The notes under the pieces: model-generated
Told to the model about the DNA's origin: nothing
The model's input: the letters and a program-made list of their open reading frames with translations, nothing else
Database searches by the model: none
NCBI RefSeq assembly: GCF_009731465.1
Contig: NZ_AP021887.1
Location: 862,001-926,000 of the forward strand
DNA: 64,000 nt
Origin: Streptococcus sp. 116-D4
GTDB taxonomy: Bacteria > Bacillota > Bacilli > Lactobacillales > Streptococcaceae
Direction of reading: 5' to 3'
Made by a program: the position numbers and the translations under genes
Part shown: in pieces, positions 37,701-46,923 of the stretch
Position numbering within the stretch: position 1 is the first letter of the stretch
Layout of the letters: every line of letters begins with the position of its first letter

Positions 37701-40700
37701 TCAACGCTGTAAAAGTACAAGAAGAAGTAACACGTACTATTAAGTATGTATACGAAGACGGTACTCCAGTAGCAGAATCTGATTTAACAAGTGTAGCTGA
37801 TAAGAAAGTTAAAACACTTAAATTCACTCGTTCTGGTAAGATTAATGTAGCGACAGGAGAAATCACATACGGAGATTGGTCAGCTAATCAAACATTCGAA
37901 GCAGTAACTTCTCCAACACTTGAGAAATACACTGCGGCAGTTGCAGGTGTAACACCAACAACAGCAGATGTGCCAGCTAAACCTGTATCGGCTACAGATA
38001 AAGACTTTGAAGAGACAGTAATCTACTCTGCAAAAACAATAAATATTGATCCTAATAAACCAACGGATCCAACAAATCCAAACGTTACTCCAAAACCTGA
38101 CGATAAAGTACCAAATGATCCAAAAGGACGTACTTATAAAGAATTAGGATTAATTGAAGAAGTAACGCACACAGTTCACTATAAACTAGCTGACGGATCA
38201 GATGCAGGTATCCCTGATAATGTACAAACATTAACATTCACTCGTACAGCTGACTTAGATCTAGTAACTGGAGCAATTTCTAACTTCTCTGGTTGGAAAG
38301 CTAAAGGTGACGATACAACAATCGATGCTGTAACAACTCCAAACAAACCTGGAAAACCTGGATATGTAGCTTCAGCGGCTAAATCAACAGAACGTAAAAA
38401 TGTAACAGCTACTGATAAAGATAGTGAAGAAACAATCATCTATCGTAAACTTGGTTCATATGTACCGGTAATTCCAGAAGGAGTAACGCCTCTACCAGGA
38501 ACTGATTTAACACCAAAACCATATGAAAATCCAACTAATGAAGATCCTACAAAACCAGGAACGCCTACTGAAACTCCAGTAGTACCATATATCCCTGGAA
38601 CAACACCAGTAGGACCAGACGGTAAACCATTAACTCCGAAAGATCCTAATGATCCAACGAAAGGATATGAAGTACCAAACGTACCAAAAGATCCAACTCA
38701 AAACACTACAATTACGTATGTGAAAGATGGTTCTCAAGTTGCTCTAGTTCACTTCATTAAAGCTGATGGAACAGCTGTTCACGTATCAGTTGCGGAAGCA
38801 GGAGACACAGGTAAAGCAATCAAGACAACAAACATCGATAACGTTAAAGCTGAATTAGAAGCTAAAGGTTACGAAGTTGTTGCACCAACAGATCCAGCTT
38901 ACACAACAGAACGTGTAGCATTCTACGCTGATGCAAACCATACATTTGATGATAAAGATGACAAAGGTAATGATGGAATTAGCCAAGTTTACTATGTAAT
39001 CGTTAAAGAGGGAATCACTCCAATCGATCCAGATAAACCGATAGATCCAACAAAACCTGATCTTCCTAAACCAGAAGATAAAGTACCTGGAGATCCAAAA
39101 CAACGTACATACGAACAACTTGGATTACTAGATGAAGTTAATCGTACAATCAACTACAGATATGCGAATACGGATAAAGTAGAAGAAGCAAAACGTGGTA
39201 AAGAAGCTCGTCCAACTGTAGAACAAAAACTTCGTTACTCTCGTAAAGGTAACCTAAACAAAGTAACAGGTGAAATTACTTATACTTCTGATTGGACAAA
39301 ACCTCAAACATTAGCTGAAGTAATTTCTCCAGTAATCGAAGGATATGTTGCAGACATTAAAGCAGCTGAAAAAGTAGAAAACGTTGCTCATGATGCAGCT
39401 GACTCAGTAGTGAATGTTGTTTACACACCACTAGGTAAATATGTACCGAAAGTACCAGAAGGATTTGAAGTTCCAAAAGTTGAGAAACCTCAATATCCAA
39501 ATGATCCAACAGATCCAACAAAACCAGGAACACCAACAACAGTGATTCCTCACGTTCCAGGAACAACTCCAAAAGATCCAAATGGAAACCCACTGAAACC
39601 AGTAGATCCAACTGATCCAAGTAAAGGATATGTTCCACCAACACCAGAAAACCCAACAGAAGATACTGAAATCACTTACGCAACTGATAAACAAAAAGCT
39701 ATCACAAACTTCGTAGATGAAAAAGGTAAAGTTGTATCAACTCCAGTAGTAGATGAAGGTGATTCAGGAGCGAACTTCACTAAGTCTAAAGTTGATGAAG
39801 TAACTAAGACTATTGAAAAACTTGAAAAAGCTGGATACAGAGTCGTTAAGAACGAGTTCCCATCTAAAGATACAGATAGAGTATTTGATAAAGATAAATC
39901 TGTAGATCAAATCTTCAATGTGACAGTAGCTGAAAGAATTATTCCAGTTACACCGGGTAAACCAGTAGATCCAACTGATCCAAACTTACCGAAGAATCCA
40001 GATGGCACACCTGTAACACCATCTACACCAGAACCAGATAAACCAGTATTCCCTAACGATCCAAACAGCCCAGTATGGCCAAATACTGTGAAAGATCTTG
40101 TAACTGAGAAATCAGCTACACGTACGATCAAGTATGTAGATCGCAACGGAAAAGAAGTTTCTGAAACTCGTACAGAAACTATCAAGTTTACTCGTGAAGC
40201 AAAAGTAAACTTAGTGACTGGTGAAATCACTTATGGTGGATGGACAACAGATCGTAACGATGATATCTTCAACGGCTACCAAGTACCAGTTGTGAAAGGA
40301 TACATCGCTAAAGCTGGTGATCTAGAATCATCAACTAAAGATGTACAAGTAACTCCTGATACAATCAAGGATATCAATGAAACAGTGATTTACGATAAGT
40401 TAGGTTCATGGATTCCAAATATCCCAGGAACACCAACAAATCCAATCACATATCCAAACGATCCTAAAGATCCAACTAAACCAGGAACAGATAAACCTAA
40501 AGTACCTTATGTACCAGGATTTATCCCTGTAGACCCAGAAGGTCAACCATTGAAACCAGTGGATCCAAATGATCCAACAAAAGGATATGAAGTACCTAAT
40601 GTACCGGGAGATCCAACGAAGGATACACCAATTAATTATGTACCAAATGATCCTAAACCAAACCCAACTCCTTATCCAGGACCAAATCCTGCTCCAGCTC

Positions 40701-40987
40701 CTAAACCAGAGCCTAAGTCGGAACCCAAACCAGAGCCAAAACCTAATCCAGAAACTCCAAAACCTGTAACACCAGCAGATAATGGAGATAACAACGGAAA
40801 CAATAATGGAGTTCCAACAACTCCAGCTCAACCAGTAGCGCCTTCTACGCCTCAATACATGGATGGTCAACGTGAACTTCCAAATACAGGTACAGAAGAT
40901 CATGCTAGCCTTGCAGCACTTGGACTTCTAGGAGCCCTAAGTGGATTTGGATTGATTGCTCGTAAGAAAAGAGAAGATGAAGAATAA
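31730..40987 (+). CDS. Giant YSIRK/LPXTG cell-wall-anchored adhesin, CshA-like N-part with MucBP/Mub-B2 repeats
   Basis: A 3085-residue surface protein in one uninterrupted frame. Residues 1-50 form a YSIRK-type signal peptide (FSIRKYHFGAASVLLGTALI, likely cut after AKA). Residues 51-250 are Ala/Glu/Lys-rich. A non-repetitive adhesive region follows to about 970, ending in a GEVED-type module (VRGWVDFNVNGKFD...GEVEDFV). Two CshA-like modules span about 1020-1390. From about 1393 to 2895 come seven RTIxYxY (Mub B2-like) modules, near 1393, 1694, 1998, 2142, 2468, 2793 and an interleaved set of MucBP-like modules near 1580, 1862, 2336 and 2654, joined by Pro linkers (PNDPTDPTKPGTP). The end is Pro-rich, then LPNTG at 3050, a hydrophobic helix and KKREDEE. 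SrtA (52235) should anchor it. Codon use after about 32540 is unusually rich in ACA, CCA and GTA. Confidence 0.9.
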   Translation: MYKSKRQKNKSFDWYGLSQRFSIRKYHFGAASVLLGTALILGAAQTTAKAEETASENKTEAVASAPKDDKVGENVANVTTPALSATTEAAVVEKPTLSDEEVAKLAAEASKKDDKAAETATTEKTEAADKEKATLTAPLTDKKAEKAVDEKADKKDEKKAENPITATKTVLEQLTSEAEVLNTTASNFADKKAEDKAGKEAIATAVASAKVQIEASKKALAAGEITKQELDAQLQRISSAIEAVYAEMKRAGHVGKVEAVLADGAGSTVAIANPINKVVVNNFGDITEEEARAIEKEIRTANPSLTAEDKIEVKRKGNTGAAVATVTLANGKVDQNGSKTYNFAIGDVAYGSAGEKNYSQLREAINWFNFATASITYADGTKVGAIEYVNNPSMVDFTSSKGRQERGRFTMVRTVLESTTHPELVGKKTNDPAFLASGLAKYTLWKTYDHVNHEVQQGLSEGRFNNEIFEVLQEGMRFDVPTKVKGYTLIATVSSLSRKKVTTETYTLNKANGEPENINRSPVDGVVQREDVIVTRQDPNWSHLRLAGFETKYEDSNGITREQLTAFAPAYDGGNVGVKFQLSATYNGRPVAVNAIAVDSEDLNVDEFTQFESDGTPWEEFMRLNKNKTGSKGLFPNRDGNGKFLITYDRKNPKTRIPTGYKLSEWTNKTERGYGSQLFGPFDSGVNNGYDLPIGLSQNVENLGVYINSDGSQSATVGFVIYDGGDAPGSYGSAQHIIGNFNKDKNGTQVTATQPYLGDVPADTDFRTTTAEPNGAWVLDDLVNSEDYKEISLVSGSTQVTNSKGQSGTYLLDGKNPVIRMADGTQVAIKNGEILSTANTLQGGDGLPIKGLYNQATRGVGVGNLPDEGEGQLLDPAVATKYTLRHASENEYILKGVKVNRGVNNDVAYVRGWVDFNVNGKFDLYESSELVTANADGTYDITFKNTPQLLNTSVDNLGVRLRISVDKNDLRRPTGLASSGEVEDFVANVIHQPRGTRHETKDYQGKKQEVNFPTNAIFTASGKTIESNYKQWAQIDDNTAPKMVLNDTVVKSEEPTGKTVEVKDKLSQTIYNGTEVVVKDARGNTLGTAVKVLNKLTGKTEYYLSEYTEYDTAGNKVGVYKLNEDSAENKNSKQGSLSFTKITFEPEKGFVGTAKGVAIRAWDNNGSHTGWEATEDTIRESLTSTTLAEKDKVLENVNNGNNGAKSMDTSYIPTVIDVRPVGEDTTTEDVQGKPQSSNPSIPTKGTVETITNESVETSKRVDILNTSEKPTFTTRKEIPGKLYTYEDLMNVTLPDAVHIDPETGEVTTVPRSYTKVTDTEIVIENEGTYTLNQDTGEIIFTPHPKFVGTGTGVVKQQPDIDYNDKVAGDSVTSQYGTDYGRAKYTPIVNPQSKASITRTIHYVYENDNDNPSSQDSYKDNDPILAIDNTPVTHTQTIDYTRDYKIFSEAGATVTDLVTANQVTDAAGHVYNVGDTIPAGTKFNQGSIIIGKWTASSDEKSKFREIISPTVKGYTAEVVTADFTPRADGKMGHIHNGKQPVGLYTPVADNTKDVGAYEPLVSEVRADNKDDFDMYVVYKADTQKAKVTYIDLDATGDARILEVQNANPAPSTGADAKTTYGVTTLQGKSHTKIPYTTAKTIEKYEGLGYELVKDDYTNNTQDTAIEGGRKFDDDKEVDQAFIVYLRHKKVEVSDSEKQTVTRTIEYKYADTDDVPTDKRNTTAAPSVVETLQYTRSRTIDLVLAAKAYPTEYATYKAEAAKGSDAEKTARTVLLNHVASKVAEATATADQKAIITFGQWTPKEGKATGIELSTEEKTKDNKFNNVPSPEVTGYVPDNATVEATATIDAEADDYKITVLYTPVAQKAVVKFVEVDPTNTDKVITPGLAEPISVTGKSEAAYPSTTATSVTDKIAELVKKGYELVNNGFVSTDKFDKDAAVDQEYVVKFKAKVVDIPSFDPTKPESNENPKPTPDVTPIDPNNPDGPKWTEALINAVKVQEEVTRTIKYVYEDGTPVAESDLTSVADKKVKTLKFTRSGKINVATGEITYGDWSANQTFEAVTSPTLEKYTAAVAGVTPTTADVPAKPVSATDKDFEETVIYSAKTINIDPNKPTDPTNPNVTPKPDDKVPNDPKGRTYKELGLIEEVTHTVHYKLADGSDAGIPDNVQTLTFTRTADLDLVTGAISNFSGWKAKGDDTTIDAVTTPNKPGKPGYVASAAKSTERKNVTATDKDSEETIIYRKLGSYVPVIPEGVTPLPGTDLTPKPYENPTNEDPTKPGTPTETPVVPYIPGTTPVGPDGKPLTPKDPNDPTKGYEVPNVPKDPTQNTTITYVKDGSQVALVHFIKADGTAVHVSVAEAGDTGKAIKTTNIDNVKAELEAKGYEVVAPTDPAYTTERVAFYADANHTFDDKDDKGNDGISQVYYVIVKEGITPIDPDKPIDPTKPDLPKPEDKVPGDPKQRTYEQLGLLDEVNRTINYRYANTDKVEEAKRGKEARPTVEQKLRYSRKGNLNKVTGEITYTSDWTKPQTLAEVISPVIEGYVADIKAAEKVENVAHDAADSVVNVVYTPLGKYVPKVPEGFEVPKVEKPQYPNDPTDPTKPGTPTTVIPHVPGTTPKDPNGNPLKPVDPTDPSKGYVPPTPENPTEDTEITYATDKQKAITNFVDEKGKVVSTPVVDEGDSGANFTKSKVDEVTKTIEKLEKAGYRVVKNEFPSKDTDRVFDKDKSVDQIFNVTVAERIIPVTPGKPVDPTDPNLPKNPDGTPVTPSTPEPDKPVFPNDPNSPVWPNTVKDLVTEKSATRTIKYVDRNGKEVSETRTETIKFTREAKVNLVTGEITYGGWTTDRNDDIFNGYQVPVVKGYIAKAGDLESSTKDVQVTPDTIKDINETVIYDKLGSWIPNIPGTPTNPITYPNDPKDPTKPGTDKPKVPYVPGFIPVDPEGQPLKPVDPNDPTKGYEVPNVPGDPTKDTPINYVPNDPKPNPTPYPGPNPAPAPKPEPKSEPKPEPKPNPETPKPVTPADNGDNNGNNNGVPTTPAQPVAPSTPQYMDGQRELPNTGTEDHASLAALGLLGALSGFGLIARKKREDEE

Positions 40988-41030
40988 TCATTTTGATTCT
41001 CATTAGATGCTGACTTGCAATCAGATAAAG

Positions 41031-41070
41031 AAAGAACTTGAGATTTACTATCTCAGGTTCTTTTCTTTTT
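41031..41070 (+). terminator. Terminator of the adhesin gene
   Basis: AAAGAACTTGAGA (41031-41043) and TCTCAGGTTCTTT (41051-41063) form a 13-bp stem with one T-G pair, followed by a T-rich tail. Confidence 0.85.
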
Positions 41071-41080
41071 TTGAAAATGG

Positions 41081-41086
41081 TATAAT
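41081..41086 (+). promoter_or_regulatory. -10 element of dnaE
   Basis: TATAAT within an extended TGGTATAAT. The predicted start point is near 41093, after the in-frame GTG at 41090, so that GTG cannot be the translation start; the TTG at 41117 can. Confidence 0.7.
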
Positions 41087-41116
41087 ATAGTGAGAACGAC
41101 AGAGGAGAAGTGTAAA

Positions 41117-44100
41117 TTGATCGCACAACTAGATACAAAAACAGTCTATAGTTTTATGGAGAGTGTCATTTCAATCGACAAGTATGTGAGAGTAGCAAAA
41201 GACTATGGATACACTCATCTGGCTATGATGGATATTGATAATCTTTATGGGGCTTTCGACTTTCTAGAGGTTACAAAAAAATACGGCATTCATCCTTTAT
41301 TAGGGCTTGATATGAATGTCCTTGTAGATGATAAGGATGTGAATCTGCGCTTTTTAGCTTTATCTAGTGTGGGCTATCAGCAGTTGATGAAACTTTCAAC
41401 AGCCAAGATGCAGGGGGAGAAAACTTGGTCAGTTCTATCCCAGTATCTGGAGGATATTGCGATCATTGTGCCTTATTTTGAAGAGCTTGAGTCGCTCAAT
41501 CTAGGTCGTGAATACTATATTGGGGTTTACCCAGAAACACTGGCCAGCGAATTTCACCATCCAATCTTGCCTCTTTATCGGGTCAATACATTTGAAAGTA
41601 AGGATAGAGAGGTTCTTCAAGTATTAACAGCGATTAAAGAAAATCTACCTCTAAGAGAGGTTCCCTTACGCTCACATCAAAATGTCTTTATATCGACAAG
41701 TTCTTTAGAGAAATTATTCCAAGAACGTTTTCCTCAAGCCTTGGACAATTTAGAAAAGCTTATTTCAGGCATCTCTTATGACTTGGATACTAGTCTGAAG
41801 CTGCCTCGCTTCAATCCAGCTAGACCAGCCGTAGAAGAGTTGAGAGAACGTGCGGAATTTGGACTTGCTCAGAAGGGGTTGACTAGTAAAGACTATCAAG
41901 ACCGTCTAGATCAAGAATTGGCTGTTATTCATGATATGGGCTTTGATGATTATTTCTTGGTTGTCTGGGATTTGTTACGTTTTGGACGTTCGAATGGCTA
42001 TTACATGGGAATGGGACGAGGTTCCGCAGTTGGTAGCTTGGTTTCCTATGCTTTAGACATTACAGGGATTGACCCTGTGGAGAAGGATCTCATTTTTGAA
42101 CGTTTCCTCAATCGTGAACGCTATACTATGCCTGATATTGATATTGATATTCCAGATATTTATCGTCCAGATTTTATCAGGTATGTTGGCAATAAATATG
42201 GTAGTAAACATGCGGCTCAAATCGTTACTTTTTCTACCTTTGGGGCTAAGCAAGCTCTTCGAGATGTCTTGAAACGCTTTGGTGTGCCCGAGTACGAATT
42301 ATCCGCAATTACAAAGAAAATTAGTTTTCGTGATAATCTTAAGTCAGCCTATGAGGGCAATCTACAGTTTCGTCAGCAAATCAATAGTAAGTTAGAATAT
42401 CAAAAAGCCTTTGAAATTGCCTGTAAGATTGAGGGCTATCCAAGACAAACCTCTGTCCATGCGGCTGGTGTTGTAATCAGTGATCAAGATTTGACCAACT
42501 ACATCCCTCTAAAGCATGGTGATGAAATTCCACTGACCCAGTATGATGCTCATGGAGTCGAAGCAAGTGGGCTTTTGAAAATGGACTTTCTGGGACTACG
42601 AAATTTGAGCTTTGTCCAGAAGATGCAAGAGTTGCTTGCTGAAACAGAAGGTATTCAGCTGAAAATTGAAGAAATCGATTTGGAAGACAAAGAAACGTTA
42701 GCTTTATTTGCTGCTGGGAATACAAAAGGTATCTTTCAATTTGAACAACCTGGTGCCATTCGTTTGCTAAAACGTGTGCAACCAATCTGTTTTGAAGATG
42801 TCGTGGCAACTACTTCCTTAAATCGACCAGGTGCTAGTGATTATATCAATAATTTTGTTGCAAGAAAGCATGGGAAGGAAGAAGTGACTGTTCTAGATCC
42901 AGCTCTAGAAGATATTTTGGCTCCAACCTATGGTATCATGCTCTATCAGGAGCAGGTTATGCAGGTAGCTCAGCGTTTTGCCGGATTTAGTCTTGGGAAG
43001 GCCGATATTTTGCGTCGAGCTATGGGTAAAAAGGATGCCTCTGCTATGCATGAGATGAGGGCTTCCTTTATTCAAGGTTCCATAGAGGCTGGACATACTG
43101 TGGAAAAGGCAGAGCAGGTCTTTGATGTCATGGAGAAGTTTGCAGGTTATGGTTTTAACAGATCTCACGCCTACGCTTACTCAGCTTTGGCCTTCCAGTT
43201 GGCTTATTTCAAAACACATTATCCAGCCATCTTTTATCAGGTCATGTTGAATTCTTCCAACAGTGATTACCTAACAGACGCACTAGAAGCAGGCTTTGAA
43301 GTAGCGCCTCTGTCCATCAACACCATTCCCTATCACGATAAAATTGAGAATAAGTCTATCTATCTAGGTCTGAAATCGATTAAGGGTGTCAGCAAGGATT
43401 TGGCGCTTTGGATTATTGAACATAGACCTTATTCTAACATTGAAGATTTTATAGCTAAATTACCAGAGAATTATCTGAAACTACCGCTGCTAGAACCTTT
43501 GGTAAAAGTTGGTCTTTTCGACTCATTTGAAAAAAACCGTCAAAAAGTATTCAATAATTTAGCTAATCTATTTGAATTTGTGAAAGAATTAGGAAGCTTG
43601 TTTGGTGATACGATATATAGTTGGCAGGAATCGGAAGATTGGACGGAACAAGAAAAATTCTATATGGAACAAGAACTTCTAGGAGTAGGAGTTAGCAAAC
43701 ATCCACTACAAGCTATTTTAAGCAAGGCTATTTACCCGATTACATCTATTGGAAATTTATCAGAAAATAGCTATGCTATTATATTAGTTGAAGTTCAGAA
43801 GATAAAAGTAATTCGGACCAAAAAAGGTGAAAATATGGCTTTCTTACAGGTGGATGACAGTAAGAAAAAATTGGATGTCACACTCTTTTCAGACTTATAT
43901 CGACAGGTTGGGCAAGAAGTGAGAGAGGGAGCATTCTACTATATCAAAGGAAAAGTCCAGTCACGTGATGGTCGCCTGCAAATGATTGCACAAGAAATAA
44001 GAGAAGCAGTTGCGGAACGCTTTTGGATTCAGGTGAAGAATCATGATTCAGATCAAGAAATTTCGAGAATTTTAGACAAGTATAAAGGTACAATCCCTGT

Positions 44101-44218
44101 CATCATCAGGTATGAAGAGGAACAGAAAACAATTATTTCTCCCCATCATTTTGTAGTCAAATCCACTGAATTAGAAGCGAAATTAGGTGGGATCGTTATG
44201 AAAACGATTTATCGCTAA
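41117..44218 (+). CDS. dnaE: DNA polymerase III alpha subunit DnaE
   Basis: A 1033-residue replicative polymerase of the DnaE type, distinct from PolC. An N-terminal PHP domain is followed by the palm with GRGSAVGSLVSYALDIT and the catalytic PDIDIDIPD aspartates, a helix-hairpin-helix region, and a C-terminal OB fold. In Firmicutes DnaE extends RNA primers before handing over to PolC. The start is TTG at 41117 with GAGGAGAAG upstream, giving MIAQLDTKTVYSF; an in-frame GTG at 41090 lies before the predicted transcription start. The adhesin gene separates it from pepX. Confidence 0.93.
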   Translation: MIAQLDTKTVYSFMESVISIDKYVRVAKDYGYTHLAMMDIDNLYGAFDFLEVTKKYGIHPLLGLDMNVLVDDKDVNLRFLALSSVGYQQLMKLSTAKMQGEKTWSVLSQYLEDIAIIVPYFEELESLNLGREYYIGVYPETLASEFHHPILPLYRVNTFESKDREVLQVLTAIKENLPLREVPLRSHQNVFISTSSLEKLFQERFPQALDNLEKLISGISYDLDTSLKLPRFNPARPAVEELRERAEFGLAQKGLTSKDYQDRLDQELAVIHDMGFDDYFLVVWDLLRFGRSNGYYMGMGRGSAVGSLVSYALDITGIDPVEKDLIFERFLNRERYTMPDIDIDIPDIYRPDFIRYVGNKYGSKHAAQIVTFSTFGAKQALRDVLKRFGVPEYELSAITKKISFRDNLKSAYEGNLQFRQQINSKLEYQKAFEIACKIEGYPRQTSVHAAGVVISDQDLTNYIPLKHGDEIPLTQYDAHGVEASGLLKMDFLGLRNLSFVQKMQELLAETEGIQLKIEEIDLEDKETLALFAAGNTKGIFQFEQPGAIRLLKRVQPICFEDVVATTSLNRPGASDYINNFVARKHGKEEVTVLDPALEDILAPTYGIMLYQEQVMQVAQRFAGFSLGKADILRRAMGKKDASAMHEMRASFIQGSIEAGHTVEKAEQVFDVMEKFAGYGFNRSHAYAYSALAFQLAYFKTHYPAIFYQVMLNSSNSDYLTDALEAGFEVAPLSINTIPYHDKIENKSIYLGLKSIKGVSKDLALWIIEHRPYSNIEDFIAKLPENYLKLPLLEPLVKVGLFDSFEKNRQKVFNNLANLFEFVKELGSLFGDTIYSWQESEDWTEQEKFYMEQELLGVGVSKHPLQAILSKAIYPITSIGNLSENSYAIILVEVQKIKVIRTKKGENMAFLQVDDSKKKLDVTLFSDLYRQVGQEVREGAFYYIKGKVQSRDGRLQMIAQEIREAVAERFWIQVKNHDSDQEISRILDKYKGTIPVIIRYEEEQKTIISPHHFVVKSTELEAKLGGIVMKTIYR

Positions 44219-44233
44219 AATTACGGAAAATAG

Positions 44234-45307
<1,074 letters not shown>

Positions 45308-45365
45308 TATATAATTTTGTTAAAAAGACCAAAAAGGTCGTTTATATAAAGGAGTCACAAAAATC

Positions 45366-46871
45366 ATGAACAAACGTGTAAAAATCGTTGCAACTTTGGG
45401 TCCTGCGGTAGAAATCCGCGGTGGTAAAAAATTCGGTGATGACGGATACTGGGGTGAAAAACTTGACGTTGAAGCTTCAGCTAAAAACATTGCTCAATTG
45501 ATTGAAGCAGGAGCTAACACTTTCCGTTTCAACTTCTCACACGGTGACCACCAAGAACAAGGTGATCGTATGGCAACTGTTAAACTTGCAGAAAAACTTG
45601 CAGGTAAAAAAGTTGGTTTCCTTCTTGATACTAAAGGACCAGAAATCCGTACTGAATTGTTCGAAGGTGACGCAAAAGAGTACTCTTACAAAACTGGTGA
45701 AAAAATCCGTGTTGCAGCTAAACAAGGTATCAAATCAACTCGTGATGTGATTGCTTTGAACGTTGCTGGTGCCCTTGATATCTATGATGATGTTGAAGTT
45801 GGTCACCAAGTTTTGGTTGACGATGGTAAACTTGGTCTTCGTGTTTTCTCAAAAGACGATGAAACTCGTGAATTTGAAGTAGTCGTTGAAAATGACGGTG
45901 TTATCGCTAAACAAAAAGGTGTAAACATCCCAAACACTAAAATTCCTTTCCCAGCTCTTGCTGAACGTGATAATGCTGATATCCGTTTCGGTTTGGAACA
46001 AGGTATCAACTTCATCGCGATCTCATTTGTACGTACTGCAAAAGACGTTGACGAAGTTCGTGCAATCTGTGAAGAAACTGGTAACGGTCATGTTCAATTG
46101 TTTGCGAAAATCGAAAACCAACAAGGTATCGATAACTTGGATGAAATCATTGAAGCTGCTGACGGTATCATGATCGCTCGTGGTGACATGGGTATCGAAG
46201 TACCATTTGAAATGGTTCCAGTTTACCAAAAAATGATCATCACTAAAGTGAACGCAGCAGGTAAAGTTGTTATCACAGCAACAAACATGCTTGAAACAAT
46301 GACTGAAAAACCACGTGCAACTCGTTCAGAAGTATCAGACGTATTTAACGCTGTTATCGACGGAACTGACGCAACAATGCTTTCAGGTGAGTCTGCAAAC
46401 GGTAAATACCCACTTGAGTCAGTAACTACAATGGCTACAATCGATAAGAACGCACAAACTCTTCTTAACGAATACGGACGTTTGAACTCAGATACTTTCG
46501 AACGTAACTCTAAGACAGAAGTTATGGCTTCAGCTGTTAAAGATGCTACAAACTCAATGGACATTAAATTGGTTGTAACTCTTACTAAGACTGGTCATAC
46601 AGCACGTTTGATCTCTAAATACCGTCCAAATGCTGATATCTTGGCATTGACATTCGACGAATTGACAGAGCGTGGATTGATGTTGAACTGGGGAGTTATC
46701 CCAATGTTGACTGAAACTCCATCATCAACAGATGATATGTTCGAAATTGCTGAACGTAAAGCAGTTGAAGCAGGTCTTGTAGAATCTGGTGATGATATTG
46801 TTATCGTAGCTGGTGTACCAGTTGGTGAAGCTGTACGTACAAACACAATGCGTATCCGTACAGTACGTTAA
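45366..46871 (+). CDS. pyk: Pyruvate kinase
   Basis: A 501-residue glycolytic enzyme converting PEP and ADP to pyruvate and ATP. Family elements include KIVATLGPA near the start, NFSHGDHQEQ, the catalytic lysine region FAKIENQQGIDN, ARGDMGIEVP, and the potassium/substrate motif ITATNMLETM. The C-terminal allosteric domain is complete. Codon use is highly biased, as for very abundant proteins. AAAGGAG precedes the ATG. An ISL3 element inserted 19 bp after the stop, between pyk and its terminator. Confidence 0.97.
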   Translation: MNKRVKIVATLGPAVEIRGGKKFGDDGYWGEKLDVEASAKNIAQLIEAGANTFRFNFSHGDHQEQGDRMATVKLAEKLAGKKVGFLLDTKGPEIRTELFEGDAKEYSYKTGEKIRVAAKQGIKSTRDVIALNVAGALDIYDDVEVGHQVLVDDGKLGLRVFSKDDETREFEVVVENDGVIAKQKGVNIPNTKIPFPALAERDNADIRFGLEQGINFIAISFVRTAKDVDEVRAICEETGNGHVQLFAKIENQQGIDNLDEIIEAADGIMIARGDMGIEVPFEMVPVYQKMIITKVNAAGKVVITATNMLETMTEKPRATRSEVSDVFNAVIDGTDATMLSGESANGKYPLESVTTMATIDKNAQTLLNEYGRLNSDTFERNSKTEVMASAVKDATNSMDIKLVVTLTKTGHTARLISKYRPNADILALTFDELTERGLMLNWGVIPMLTETPSSTDDMFEIAERKAVEAGLVESGDDIVIVAGVPVGEAVRTNTMRIRTVR

Positions 46872-46923
46872 ACTAAAATGAAAAAGAACCGGCTCTTTGT
46901 CAACTGTAGTGGGTTGAAGTCAG

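Noticed and set aside
39480..40640. Regularly spaced similar sequences that could suggest a CRISPR-like or tandem repeat array
   Set aside because: They are Pro-rich protein linkers (PNDPTDPTKPGTP) inside one open frame with degenerate copies, and no cas genes are near.
41090..41116. GTG start for dnaE
   Set aside because: It would lie before the predicted transcription start; TTG 41117 has a good ribosome site and gives the usual protein.
45325..45345. GACC-AAAAA-GGTC hairpin between pfkA and pyk as a terminator
   Set aside because: The stem is only about four GC-rich pairs with a short T-run; pfkA and pyk are usually cotranscribed, so at most it is weak.
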